This document shows positions 9,901 to 21,299 of a stretch of 64,000 bases of DNA, piece after piece. A program made the position numbers and the translations under genes. Each line of letters starts with the position of its first letter. Position 1 is the stretch's first letter. The notes beneath the pieces were generated by a model. That model did not search any database. It saw only the letters and a list, made by a program, of their open reading frames with translations, and had not been told where the DNA came from. This DNA comes from Dallia pectoralis. Lineage: Eukaryota > Chordata > Actinopteri > Esociformes > Umbridae. Location: the NCBI GenBank assembly GCA_029465975.1, contig CM055757.1:6851366-6915365 (forward strand), given 5' to 3'.

Positions 9901-10624
9901 AAAGCAATACCTCCTCCCTTGCTTCAGTTGATCAAAAACACTTTGATGTACTCTAGAGTTGAATCTGTGTTACCAAATTTAGAGATTGAGGGTTTCAGCT
10001 TAATGGAAGTCAAGTGTAATAACAGATGTATAAATGTGGCTCTGAAATCAAAGGTGTTTCATCACTACAATGGAGGGAGGTATGCACAAGTAACTGATGT
10101 GCAAAATTTGATTGTGTTGCAGAGGGCACATTCTAAATTCATGAAATGGCCTATTTCTCCTAAGGTCAAAGAAACTGATTTTAAAATAATCCATAATGTT
10201 TATCCAGTTGCCAAATTTCTTAGAGAACGATTTAAATTTCAAGTAGACCCCTGTGCATTTTGTAATACAGCTGACGAAACATTGGAACACTTGTTCTTCT
10301 CTTGCCCGTTATCCAAAAGATTTTGGTTAGATTTGAATAATTGGTTATCACTAAAAATTAATGACATTCCGACTTTTGCCCTTTCTCATTTCTTCCTTTA
10401 TATAGACAATTTGGACTCATCTGTCTCTGACATGATTAATATGATCATTCTTATGGGTAAATACTAAATACCATATTCATTGTAGGAAATGGAGAGATGG
10501 CAAGCCCTCCTTTGTATGTTTTTTAAATGACTTCAAACAGTTCTTTTTATCTCTTAAAAAAATATATTCAAGTAATCTAGGACAAAAGATATGTAAAGAC
10601 ATTTCATGCTTTTTATTGTTTTGA
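6902..10624 (+). pseudogene. LINE ORF2 (endonuclease-reverse transcriptase), disabled
   Basis: ORF2 starts at ATG 6902. It begins with an apurinic/apyrimidinic-type endonuclease (SLNTRGL, QETHSD, GGDFNVV and DHCLISLSF). Next comes a reverse transcriptase with NWRPITLL, FLDFYKAFDTV, GIRQGCPISP and the catalytic FADD at 8984-8995. Near the C terminus is a CAFC...HLFFSCPL zinc-knuckle-like motif. Three lesions are visible: an in-frame TAG at 7262-7264 inside the endonuclease, a one-base loss in the T-run at 9052-9058 just after the FADD block, and an apparent 7-bp duplication near 10458-10470 that shifts the last part of the frame (its open continuation ends at 10624). The intact protein would nick target DNA and prime reverse transcription there. 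Confidence 0.9.
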
Positions 10625-10870
10625 TTGCCCCTCTGTATTTCCCACTCTCATTGTTGTAGCTGCCTATTGTCTATGCCTGATTGTTATTATTTATGGTCTT
10701 TAACACTAAGTTTTACTTACTACCTTAAGAATCCCCTTTTATTTAATTTTTTATTTTCTATTTTTCAAGATGTTCTTAACTGAAGTTATGTATATTATTT
10801 ACAAGTGATGTTTGTTATGATGTTTGATTAAAAATGTTCAATAAAAAAAAAGAATAAAAAAGAAAAAAAG

Positions 10871-11000
<130 letters not shown>

Positions 11001-11084
11001 GTCTCTATGGAGTCATTCGAATTATATTATCAGGTTGGTCCAGTTTTTCAGAAGTGATAATTTTGAGGAGTGAGGATTTTATTT

Positions 11085-11893
11085 ATGACAATAATTCAAT
11101 ATCAATACATATCGCGGTAAAAAAAACAATAACGGTGATATGATTTCTAAACACATTTTCGATATTTCAATATTTTTGCTGATCTCCAACACGGCAAGTT
11201 TAAGAGATCTGATAAACTTCAGGTTTCAGCGTGATCTAAATGTGCCGGAGAATGAGAGGCTCAAAAGCGCATAAAGCCAACATAGGAGCTTGGATCTTCC
11301 GCGTTGACTGGCCCATGACGTCATGATGAACATGCGCTTTTGAGCGCTCTCATTCTCTGCGCATGTTGCAACCGATAGCAACATGCGCGTTCATGAGCTT
11401 CTCTCTCGTGTCTCTTAAATCCACGGTCACGTAGCGAACTCATGAACTCACCTCTTCATTGTCTAACATGTTCACTAACGTTAAACGATATGTTTATAGA
11501 ACAAGTTTTGTTGCAAGAAGTTTTGTGTAAAGAATAATATAATCAGCCTATGTAATTGTTTAAAGTTAAATATATTAATAAGGTTAGTCTCAGAGTCAAA
11601 TTGGTTATTTGACTTTTCTTGTTTGTATAAAGGTTAAAATCAAATAAAAGGTGAACTTTAATTTACTTGTACCGTTTTATTTCTAAAATATTATTTAGTT
11701 TTATAGGAGGAGGCTCAAAAGACTTGGCAAATGTATTTTTCAGAAGATTGTAGGTACAGACATCCGTTGTGGGTGTTCATGGCAATTTTTCTGAGGCTCT
11801 TATATTGTTCATATCGATATCGGAATTATATCGTATCGACCGAAATTAAGAAATATCTCGTGATATAAAATTTTGCCATATCGTCCAGCCCTA
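11085..11893. mobile_element. Possible internal non-autonomous hAT-like fragment
   Basis: The block ends CCATATCGTCCAGCCCTA at 11893. Reversed, this reads TAGGGCTGGACGATATGG, a terminus common among fish hAT-type non-autonomous elements. ATATCG-rich sequence occurs near both ends of the block. No matching left terminus or target duplication was found, so the left boundary is a guess. Confidence 0.4.
11248..11357. repeat. Inverted repeat (hairpin) in the hAT 3' half
   Basis: Arms at 11248-11272 and 11332-11357 (GAGAATGAGAG...CTCAAAAGCGCAT) are complementary except for about two positions. The spacer of about 59 bp contains the palindrome ATGACGTCAT. Confidence 0.85.
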
Positions 11894-12087
11894 ATGTCAA
11901 TACAATACAGGACTGAAGTTGCTGTGCATTGTTCTAGTGCAATATGCTGTTGAAATACAAGCATTTTTTGTGAAATTAAATTTTCTGTTTTTTACTGCAT
12001 TTGATTAATGTCATTGTATAAAAAGAGGTTTAAATAAATACAAATCTTACAGACATACATGATTTGTATACATTTTATTTCTGTGGT

Positions 12088-12273
12088 AAGATGACTTGAA
12101 ATGACTCGAAACTAAAATGGTAGGACTTTGGACTCGACTTGAGACTTGTTGGCTTTGACTTGTGACTCGACTCGGGACTTGCCTCATCTTTGACTCGACT
12201 TGACTCGGGACTCGAGTGCAAAGACTTGAGACTTACTTGTGACTTGCATAACAATGACTTTGTCCCACCTCTG
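12088..12273. repeat. Subterminal motif cluster, right end of hAT
   Basis: Dense GACTCGAC/GACTTG/GACTCG motifs, in the opposite sense to the left cluster, run up to the terminal CACCTCTG. This is the same family of motifs as at 2239-2420, which independently supports the two ends belonging to one element. Confidence 0.75.
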
Positions 12274-12281
12274 GTATCTGG
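12274..12281. repeat. hAT target-site duplication, right copy
   Basis: GTATCTGG follows the CACCTCTG terminus and restarts the 37-bp satellite unit exactly where the left flank stopped. Confidence 0.9.
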
Positions 12282-12458
12282 CACCAAGACATTAGTGAAG
12301 GAGTCCTCTGGTATCTGGCACCAAGATATTAGTGAAGGAGTCCTGTGGTATCTGGCACCAAGACATTAGTGAAGGTGTCCTGTGGTACGTGGCACCAAGA
12401 CATTAGTGAAGGTGTCCTGTGGTTTCTGGCACCAAGACATTAGCAGCAGATCCTTCAA
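12282..12458. repeat. 37-bp satellite, right block (about 5 units)
   Basis: The array resumes after the hAT at 12274, with units at 12311, 12348, 12385 and 12422. The last unit runs on without a break into single-copy sequence reading TTAGCAGCAGATCC, which is the natural neighbour of this segment in Tc1-like genes and shows where the repeat came from. Confidence 0.9.
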
Positions 12459-12700
12459 GTCCTGAGCTCCTCACATGTCTTTCAGAGACGTTCTAACCCA
12501 GTCGTCTGGCCATAACAATTTGGTCATCGTCAAAGTCTCTCAGGTCTTTACTCGTGCTCATTTCTCCTGCATCCAACACGTTGAGAACTGATTGTTCACT
12601 AACCATCTCATCTACCCAGATCTTGAAATGTACTTTTGCTAGGAGATGGTCTATGTTATTTGCTTGACCTTGATGTCTTGGGTCATCAGTGTGAAAATAT
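12440..12700 (-). pseudogene. Tc1-like element remnant next to the satellite
   Basis: Sequence from the last satellite unit to about 12700 resembles, in reverse orientation, the end of a fish Tc1-like coding region and its flank, ending near GGTCATCAGTGTG. It is heavily decayed. The match is from memory of consensus fish elements. Confidence 0.5.
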
Positions 12701-13282
12701 TTGTATTAGTATAGTGTTTTTTTAGCTCTTTAAATACATTATTTTAAACAGTAAGTAGTGTTTATGAGAAGATGCTCTAAGTCCTTCTAAATCTAAACCC
12801 AAAAGAAGGAAAACATGTTGACGTTCCTCCGATACCTTGAGGTTACTCAGAAACAAACTGGTAAAAAGGTAATTACTTGGGTTTAATTTAGTTCTGGAAA
12901 AATAGTTAATGTCTAACGTCTAACCTTACAATGCTGTACAACACCTAAAGCCAATCATTATCTTATGAGACAGAAAGATTACTTGGGCACAAAAAATGTC
13001 CACTTAAATGAACGAGACAAACGGGTAGAGTGACCCAGAATCAGCGGTGTCATACTAGGGAGGGTTAGAAGGACCACTCCACTCCATAAGGCAGTTGGCG
13101 AGGAAGATGTTTGGGAGTCTCTTGTCATTTGGTATTAAAACAGAGCACTGGGCCTAAGGCAAGTCTATACAGCATATTAAATGATTTTCGGTTATCCGAG
13201 TCTAGGAAGTCCGAAACTAGTGTGTAAGTGAGTGTTAGCTGAGTCTAGAAAGTTAGAAAAAAAAAGTTTAGTGTGTGAGTGT

Positions 13283-13313
<31 letters not shown>

Positions 13314-16251
13314 GGTGTGTGTGTGTGTGGGGGGGGTTGATGCAAAAATAGCCATTTTGGACCCAAAGACCCACAGAGCCAGTAGATTAATCTGAATATC
13401 GCCGTCGACAACAACTTTCTGCCAACGGGTCGTATAACTGCTTGCTGGGAGGTGTGAATAAGATATCAACACTTTGGGATGCCAGTAATGGAATACATTT
13501 TTTACTCCAGCGATTGCCCCATTTGTATTTCTGTCAAAAATGCCAACGAGAGCTTAGATCTGTCATTTTCAAAACACGTGCAAAATGGATAAAAACGAAG
13601 TGCCATCTATTACTTTATATAAAATACAATATTCAGTTTCCGATTGGGGACTTTTTGACATCCTAAATGTGATCATTCAAAGTGTCTTTATCAAACTATT
13701 GCCAAACTTTTACTGAATCCTAAATAATTATATATATCAAGCCAAGAGAGACGCGTTTGTTTCGAAAACATCAAAGCAGTCAGGAGCTGCCAAATGTCCA
13801 TGTCAATTTGATATCTTCTTTTTCACTCTGCACTAAAGGATCTGGTTTGTCACACCCATTCACAAAGGCAGTAGAAAAAGTGAACAAAGAAAATGCTTCT
13901 GATGAACATCGGCTAAATAACGACAACATTTCCACAACCTAGCTCTGGATGATCAGCTCGCTAGCTCGCTAGACGACGACAAACTATTTGGGGGCGATCT
14001 GGTTAGATGGTGATGTAAAGTAGGGTATCACCCGGGCCGTGCTCTCTCCCATCCGGGACGTTCCACCCGGGCCGATTCTGAACAAAAGAGAACAGCATTA
14101 CTAGAGACCCCTCTCAGCAGGCATTGTGCCGGGAGTGTACGGTGGGTTGTACACAAAAGCTGAGACAGTTTCCACATCCATCAGACAGGCCATCGGCTCT
14201 ACATAAATGGGCGCATATTCCCACCTAGGCACTCACTACCAAACACAGAGTACACACAGTATATATCTATATCATGATTACATCAACTACCTGTTGTATA
14301 TAATCAATCACTGTCTGATTCCCAAGACGGACCGTAGTGTATCGTACTTGACTTAGCATTTTTGTTGCTGTTGTCTATTACTTTTGCAACTATTTTTCTG
14401 ATTATAAATGTAATTTAAAGCAGCATTTATGACATGATTTGAACTGCCCTGAATTCTGAACGCTTTATCTTTCTAGTTTACAGTGTACCCTCTTTGTGAG
14501 GTGTAACTGCACTTTTGCCAGTGCGGTTGTTAAATGTCGCCTTACCTTGAGAAGAAATGGCCGAGAAGCGGCCAGAAGTGGGTGATCACACTTGAGCAAT
14601 ACAGTGTGTTTTTTATTTGACCAGTTTTTTGAGGGACAACTTTCCTGCGATTCAGGAAATAAAAAACATTAAGTGTTTTCAAGGTTCGAATGTGATTCAT
14701 TTCAAATGTCATACGATATAATACATTATAATTCACATGTTCTGTTGCTGCGGTAATGATACAAATAGAAAAAAACTATACTAAGCTGTGAGTTTTTATT
14801 TTATTTTCACATTGCGTCAGTAGCAGGGACACACATCTGGTTGCTTCTGATAGCTTATATAAATATCTAATTCCGGCAGATCGCCATCTAGGCGAGTTCA
14901 GTGAAGTCACCCGAGTGATCCCATTAAAGCTGTCGAACAGATAATAGAGGACATGTAAACGTACCTGGCCATTTTCCTTCTTCTCATACATAATAAACGT
15001 CGTTTTTGTAAACATACAATACATTTTTGGGCATTTTATGTTTTACTGATCGGAGAGCGGAAAAGTGTGCGTAAGACAGAGGGAATGATGTGCAGAGATG
15101 GATGGCGATGGCGTGGCTACATGGTCCGCTGGACGCTGGGCCGTGATTGGCCAGCCTGGCAAGGAAATTCTGAGTCCAATTGTACATGGAGAGAATGGAC
15201 GAGCCCAGCTGCTGCCTACCTCTGAATGTTTTGTCGTTTTTGTGGGATTCGAACCAGAGCTCCGATGTTTGCCACGTATTTCAAATGTTACAGTAATATT
15301 ATTTGTATGGTAGAATCTGCAGTCGGGAAAAAACTGCATGTGTCTGTAAGACTTTCCCGATGCTAATTGACTCGATTGTTTGTGTCAGTGTGGGGAATTT
15401 AAAAACTGTGTTATTGCATTTGGGATCTTCTAGCAAGAGAATGTCTTCACCACTGTCAGATTTCATATTCTCTGTCTCTCCCTTTCTTTTACTAAATGCA
15501 CATTAGTTGGAGCGGCGATACGTTCCATCAATTGTTAGGATATTGACGGTTTCCTGTTGCCCTGTAGACAGGGTCAATTCAAATTGAAGCTACTAGATTC
15601 AGGAAGCAAACTGAAAATACGGGTGAATAGGAGAGAAGGTAGCGTCTGCTTTCAATTACTTTTTGAAAAACCAAAAAGAAAACATTTTCAAATCCAAATA
15701 CAATTTATAGTGGTTGTTATTGTAATGGATCCCAAAATTATCGGTTATAAGGCAAGCGAAACATTCAGCATCTTCACCCAGCAATGAAAATATCCCCGTC
15801 CCAACTGGCTGTGCGGACTGCACTGTTGAAATAAGGTTTGTTCTTCTTGTCCCTGGAGAGAAAAGCAACAGCGTTGTGTGTCGGACGAACACACGCAAGG
15901 ACAAGAGAATATGTGATCTGCTTGTCCTCTAATCTTTGGCCCATCCATCTCTTGGCTTCGTAATAATGCAAAAGCAGCAGAAATCCTGCCCGTCTAAAGT
16001 AATTAAGCACGCTGTCTAATATAACGTAACGCGTCTTTCCTTGGCACGGTGGGGGAGGTTGCGGGAGAAATATGAAACGTGTCAAAGCACTGTTCCTTGT
16101 CTTGGCATTATGGTCAGAGTTTCAGCCTGCACACACACACTCGCTCACAAACAAGGCCGCTACTACGTCTTCAATCCAATGATGGATTTGAACCGTGTAC
16201 CCCTTTGTAGCTATAATGTTTGTTGATGAACAGATGTGTTATGGTTTCATA
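12701..16251. other. Non-genic region with a GT microsatellite
   Basis: Nothing gene-like could be supported. A GT microsatellite with imperfect edges lies at about 13270-13330. Short open frames here have no coding signature or splice context. The GGATTCGAACC-like strings at 15246 and 16190 are addressed among the rejected items. Confidence 0.6.
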
Positions 16252-16450
16252 GGCTTAGTAAATGTTTTACAATGTCTTGGTTGTTTGCATGGATATTTTA
16301 ACCAGATATTCTGAAAGTCCACATAAACAGACTAATACACTGACAGCCTTAGGGCTTAGTACATGTTTTACAATGTGTTGGTTGTTTGCATGGATATTTT
16401 AACCAGATATTCTGAAAGTCCACATAAACAGACTAATACACTGACAGCCG
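16252..16450. repeat. Tandem duplication, about 101 bp x 2
   Basis: GGCTTAGTA... at 16252 is repeated from 16353, with only a few differences across about 100 bp. A simple recent local duplication in non-coding DNA. Confidence 0.9.
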
Positions 16451-17031
16451 TAGCTAAACACTGTTCAGCGCTGCACATTCGGCTTGTAAATCCATCAGTA
16501 CACTGCTGACAGGTTTCTGAATTATTTCCGGTGACAAACAAATGGAAATTTGTTGCTTTTTCCTCTTGGAGCAATTTGTTGTGTTCTGTTATTTTCATGG
16601 TAATAAATGAAATCAGATGTTTCTGTACAGCATACTTCATACGAGTTGCCATTTTTCTAATGAAATTCTCGACGCAGTAGCCAGGATATTAGAGCAAGGT
16701 GAAACCTTTCCAGAAAGTAAATTCAACTTCAATAAATATTAAAGCCATACAAGGTGAAACCTTACTAAGGAGAAGGATAAACATAATAATACATATTAGC
16801 TTTATAATGTTAAATCTCCCAAGGAAGTAAAATAAAATGTACTTGCCAGCACGGACTAACTCAGTTCCCCAACCCTATCTCTGTTCCCCAACATTATCTC
16901 CGTTCCCAACCCTATCTCTGTTCCCCAACCCGTTTTCTGTTCCACACCCAAACTCTGTTCCCCAACACTATCTGTTCTCCAGGCCGGGGTTCACTTTTTA
17001 CAGACAACAGTGGTTATGCGATCATGCACAT

Positions 17032-17592
17032 CACTTCCCCGTGACGATGAGTGATGGCCCATATCACTTCCCCGTGACGATGAGTGATGGCCCATATCAC
17101 TTCCCCGTGACGATGAGTGATGGCCCATATCACTTCCCCATGACGATGAGTGATGGCCCACATCACTTCCCCATGACGATGAGTGATGGCCCATATCACT
17201 TCCCCATGACGATGAGTGATGGCCCATATCACTTCCCCATGACGATGAGTGATGGCCCATATCACTTCCCCATGACGATGAGTGATGGCCCATATCACTT
17301 CCCCATGACGATGAGTGATGGCCCACATCACTTCCCCATGACGATGAGTGATGGCCCATATCACTTCCCCATGACGATGAGTGATGGCCCACATCACTTC
17401 CCCATGACGATGAGTGATGGCCCATATCACTTCCCCATGACGATGAGTGATGGCCCATATCACTTCCCCATGACGATGAGTGATGGCCCATATCACTTCC
17501 CCATGACGATGAGTGATGGCCCACATCACTTCCCCATGACGATGAGTGATGGCCCATATCACTTCCCCATGACAATGAGTGATGGCCCAACC
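17032..17592. repeat. 33-bp minisatellite (17 units)
   Basis: Units of CACTTCCCCATGACGATGAG plus 13 bp repeat seventeen times with almost no divergence. The first three units carry CCCCGTGA where the others have CCCCATGA, and a subset ends CACAT instead of CATAT. Because 33 is a multiple of three, open frames of 182-258 codons appear on both strands. I treat them as by-products. Confidence 0.95.
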
Positions 17593-17834
17593 TCTTCAAT
17601 GGGGTCCAATTAAATCTTTCACACAGAAGCTCCTCCCCAAACTCTACTGTGACTCCTGCAACAGCCACAACTAGGGTATAAAACTGACTGAACGCAGGGA
17701 TATCGAAAACCCTCTATACAAGCAGGGAATTTCCTTTGACAATTCCCTGCTTCTAAAATACACAGAGAGGGATGAATACACTTCTTAAAAATGTTAAAGT
17801 AACTGCACTGATAACCCAGTCCGAATGGCAGAAA

Positions 17835-17964
17835 ATATGGCAGCTGCATATTCCGTTGTAATTCTGTTTTTTTTTGTTCTTCTAACTACGTAGATGTTGC
17901 TTGCCATGTCATAAGAATTTCATTGTGCAGTTTGATGCAAGTCATTCTCAAATACTTTGACTTT
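17835..17964 (+). mobile_element. Short retroposon tail with target duplication
   Basis: About 130 bp ending in CTTTGACTTTGATA-like simple repeats and containing GAATTTCATTGTGCA, which resembles fish LINE 3' tails. It is flanked by direct copies of GATAACCCAGTC-GAATGGC-GAAA (17810-17834 and 17965-17989) that differ at two sites. This fits a 5'-truncated LINE insertion. A third partial copy at 17988-18030 shows that the target itself was locally duplicated, which weakens the case. Confidence 0.5.
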
Positions 17965-18030
17965 GATAACCCAGTCAGAATGGCGGAAAGTAACTGCACT
18001 GATAAACCAGTAAGAAGTGCAGAAAGTCTG

Positions 18031-19320
18031 GTCTAGAGTGTTGAGACTTCTAAAAGACCCAGAGAACTGTGATTCTCCATCGCCGTCTCCTGGGCCAAGT
18101 TTCAGCTTTGAGACGCTGACTTAATGAATTTTTCACATGTGGGCTTTTCCTCTGGAAAATAGATTCAACAGTGGAAGAAGGGTTAATGGCAGAGGCCTAC
18201 ATTCCAAGCATCCCCATGTGTGTTTTTACTGGTTGGGATTCACTCAACCAAGCTCATTGGCATGTTACTACATTCCTGTGGTTACGCTCGTGGAGAAAAG
18301 CAGGTGTTCACAATAAATTAATTTAGCCAAGAAACATAAACAAAATGTTGGCTTGCCAATGGACATGTGACAGACAATAACATTAGTCCTAGAATGGGTG
18401 TTTGTGAATGATTGTTGAAGTTTCAAATGTATCTTTTAATTTCCTGGGTCAGTAGATCATGTTTTTCGTCACACACTTCGGGCAGTGTGACATAATGTAA
18501 AGGTGTAGGTGATGACATGAGAAGTTTGGTCCGCTTCGGAGTTGAAATCATAAAACAGTGTATGCTTTGTCAAACGGATGTTTAACTTTTGAAAGAACTT
18601 TCACCATTAACTTTCTCACAATTATGTCTCAATCTCATCCTATGACCTTCTGTTCCTTCAATATCGTTAGTGAATATTTCATATATTATTCAGGTTCCCT
18701 AAACATCCACCTTACAGTATATCCAATGTCAGTAAATCTATTGGACACATACCGAAATGATCAAAGTACAGCATGTGGAACGATAACCAGATATCTTTGG
18801 GCATAAATTCCTGGAACCAATATTTCTCAAGTCGGGGCACCTGGAAGGAGATGCGGCTCTTGGTCTCACAGCGTGGGTCTGCTGGAGAATACCAGGTTGT
18901 GCTACACCGAAGGAACAGAACTGTGTGTCAAGAGAAGGCAGCTGGTTGTCCGGTTCAGTTCAGGCCTGGAGAATAAAGGGCAACGGACATCGTTGTGAAA
19001 TCAGGGAAGTGAAAGTGTGTGCGTCCGGGCGAACTAAAATAGCCAACGTGCCAATATTACAGAGCAGTATGAATGTCTTCCCTTCTGGGACTTACCTTTA
19101 GATTAAGCCCACATTGCTTCCAATACACACATCGTGCTGTATTCACATTTCTATGGTAGGAGGATATTCAAGGGCTAAGTTCGAATAAATCTTTAATCCA
19201 GCTTTTACCCTCTGTCTTTTTTAATTTTGGTGTAAAAATCCACTCAAGGGGGTCAGTCAGTGATCACCACAGGCCGTGGGAGAAGAATCTGTGATTCCAA
19301 CAGACGCAGGAAGAAGATAT
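18031..19320. other. Non-genic region
   Basis: AT-rich sequence without repeats, splice-supported exons or recognised RNA genes. Confidence 0.5.
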
Positions 19321-19326
19321 CAGAGG

Positions 19327-19560
19327 CAGGTCAGTCAGTGTCAAAAGATATTAGATGCGGGTCAGTCAGTGTCAAAAGATATTAGAGGCGGGTCAGTCAG
19401 TGATTGTCAAAAGATATCAGAGGTGGGTCAGTCAGTGATTGTCAAAAGATATTAGAGGCGGGTCAGTCAGTGATTGTCAAAAGATATTAGAGGCGGGTCA
19501 GTCAGTGATTGTCAAAAGATATCAGAGGCGGTTCAGTCAGTGATTGCTGCTGCCAAAGGA
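19327..19560. repeat. 35-bp minisatellite (about 7 units)
   Basis: The unit GGTCAGTCAGTGATTGTCAA plus AAGATATTAGAGGCG repeats with indels; the first two units lack TGAT. Decayed GGTCAGTCAGTGAT copies continue to about 19610 and also occur at about 19250. Confidence 0.9.
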
Positions 19561-19933
19561 ATGTCAGTCAGTGATTGCCAAAGACACAGGGGGCGGATCA
19601 GTCAGTGATTGACAATGGCAATTAGCCAGGACGGATGGAGAGCCCTAATTGCAGCACTCAGTCCTCTAATTCCAACAGCATGATCTCCCCAAATGTTTCC
19701 CGGACAGACATTAAAGCACACAGAAGATCAATGTCTGTTGCCCGGGGAGCCATCAGCCGACACAAACACGCCTCTTTATATCTCCCCCATGCAGTTCTCC
19801 CATTCATTAACCTAAATCATCCCCGTGCCCCCGGGACCTGCATACAGAGAGGGGGCCGGCCCTGCACGACGTTAAACAATTAAGTAATTAGCGATCTCTT
19901 GTCCCAGATGATGTCCCCGCGGTATTGACTGGC

Positions 19934-20362
19934 TTATAGGGCCCGGTGAATATCGATGCGCTCATCGGGCCCAAACGCCACCGGTACCAATTCATTCGGC
20001 GTGTCCTCTGCCACGTTCTCTGGCACACGCAGCATGGGGGACATGCTGATGTTGACCCGGTATGTTATCTGGTAATGTACAGTTAAACTTGAATTAGTCA
20101 TTAACACAGGATTGAAGGCGTGATGGGCTATAAGAAAATCAATGCTATGTCCAATTTGTACTCCCACACGACGAACCGTTTGTACCTCCTCTGTGACTCC
20201 AAGCCGTGACCTGAAAAATTTGCGGCCTGAAAAGACTGCGTAATTGTAGCCGGTGATTGTTTTAGAATTGTAACGCGTGTGAGTTGTAAACAGGCAAAGA
20301 GAAAGGAAAAGCGTGTACCGTATGTATATATTAAAAATAGTCAAAATAGTAGACTCTGCCAT
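19934..20362 (-). other. Unexplained open frame of 142 codons
   Basis: A minus-strand frame runs from ATG 20362 to a stop at 19934. Its last 40 codons (LRVPENVAEDTPNELV region) are GC-richer than the surroundings and look protein-like, while the first half is AT-rich and less so. I found no splice partners and recognise no family. It could be a remnant exon, a conserved non-coding element that happens to be open, or chance. Confidence 0.2.
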
Positions 20363-21001
20363 CTGATGAAGTTTTCTTCATGTGTGCCAGGAAAAGATAC
20401 CACATAAGTAGTCCATCCACTCAACTTTAATTATGGGATGTGCTGCCCGCGTCTTCACTATTTAGAGCAGTGATATTTATATATATTGGCTCAGCATTCC
20501 CTATAAAATATTTTGGGTCGAAGGGCAAATTTTTTATCCGTAGCGCCAAATCTCAAGCTTTACGGCGTTATACGGTAGTAGTTTTAACAGAGATCGAAAC
20601 GCCCCCATGAAATGTCAACTTCATAATATCTAAATATGACAGTATTTACACTCATTTCAGCAGACGCACTTATCGGGTGCAAAGTAGAAAAGTTACAATG
20701 TTGGGTGCCAATTAATTAATAACTGGGCCCCACTCAGAACAGAACATCCAGGGGTGCAAAAACATTCGTCACTTCTGTTTTGCCATTATGTCCGACGGAC
20801 CTGAGCACACCGGCTGAATAAAGTTAGCCTATAACCGTCCCTGTGTGTTCCAGGGAGCTCCCACCGCTCGTCCAGATCTGGTCTGTTGGTCAAGCCTCAA
20901 ATTCTCTCTGGCTATTGACTGGATTCTGCCCCATGCCGTGTGAAGTTGTAATCCGACAGCCAATTGGGCTTTCATGCCCAAGATTGCGCACAGTCGCTCT
21001 T

Positions 21002-21186
21002 TCACTCTCCGTCTCTCTCTCCGTCTCTCTCTCCGTCTCTCTCTCCGTCTCTCTCTCCGTCTCTCTCTCCGTCTCCCTCTCCGTCTCCCTCTCCGTCTCC
21101 CTCTCCGTCTCCCTCTCCGTCTCCCTCTCCGTCTCCCTCTCCGTCTCCCTCTCCCTCTCCCTCTCCCTCTCCCTCTCCGTCTCCCT

Positions 21187-21218
<32 letters not shown>

Positions 21219-21285
21219 CCCTCTCTCTCTCCCTCTCTCTCTCCCTCCCTCCCTCCCTCTCTCCCTCTCTCCCTCCCTCTCGGCC
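21002..21285. repeat. TC-rich simple repeat (CTCTCCGT and CTCCCT types)
   Basis: A polypyrimidine tract of about 280 bp on the plus strand, grading from TCTCTCTCCG units through CTCCCTCTCCG into pure CTCTCC and CCCT. Long open frames on both strands are artefacts of the hexamer-like repeat. Confidence 0.95.
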
Positions 21286-21299
21286 CTGCTCGGAAAACG

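Larger units (their letters stand above)
2802..10866 (+). mobile_element. L1-clade LINE, near full length, itself interrupted by an LTR element
   Basis: The 5' end is probably at about 2802, where a GGAGG-rich start leads into CAAGATGGCGGAG, a typical L1-type 5' terminus. The 5' UTR is split at 2972/5827 by the LTR element. ORF1 (5866-6676) and ORF2 (6902-10624) follow in the usual order with a short spacer. The 3' UTR has AATAAA at 10840-10845 and an A-rich tail ending about 10866, followed by a CA microsatellite. I could not identify a target duplication. The element carries at least four disabling changes and is dead, but it is not 5'-truncated. Confidence 0.85.

Noticed and set aside
15240..15262. 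tRNA T-arm-like string (reverse complement TGGTTCGAATCCCA)
   Set aside because: No acceptor stem, D-arm or anticodon arm could be built around it. The same holds for the similar string near 16190.
16991..17668. Open frames of 182-258 codons on both strands
   Set aside because: They are direct products of a 33-bp tandem repeat. No splice sites, no non-repetitive coding sequence.
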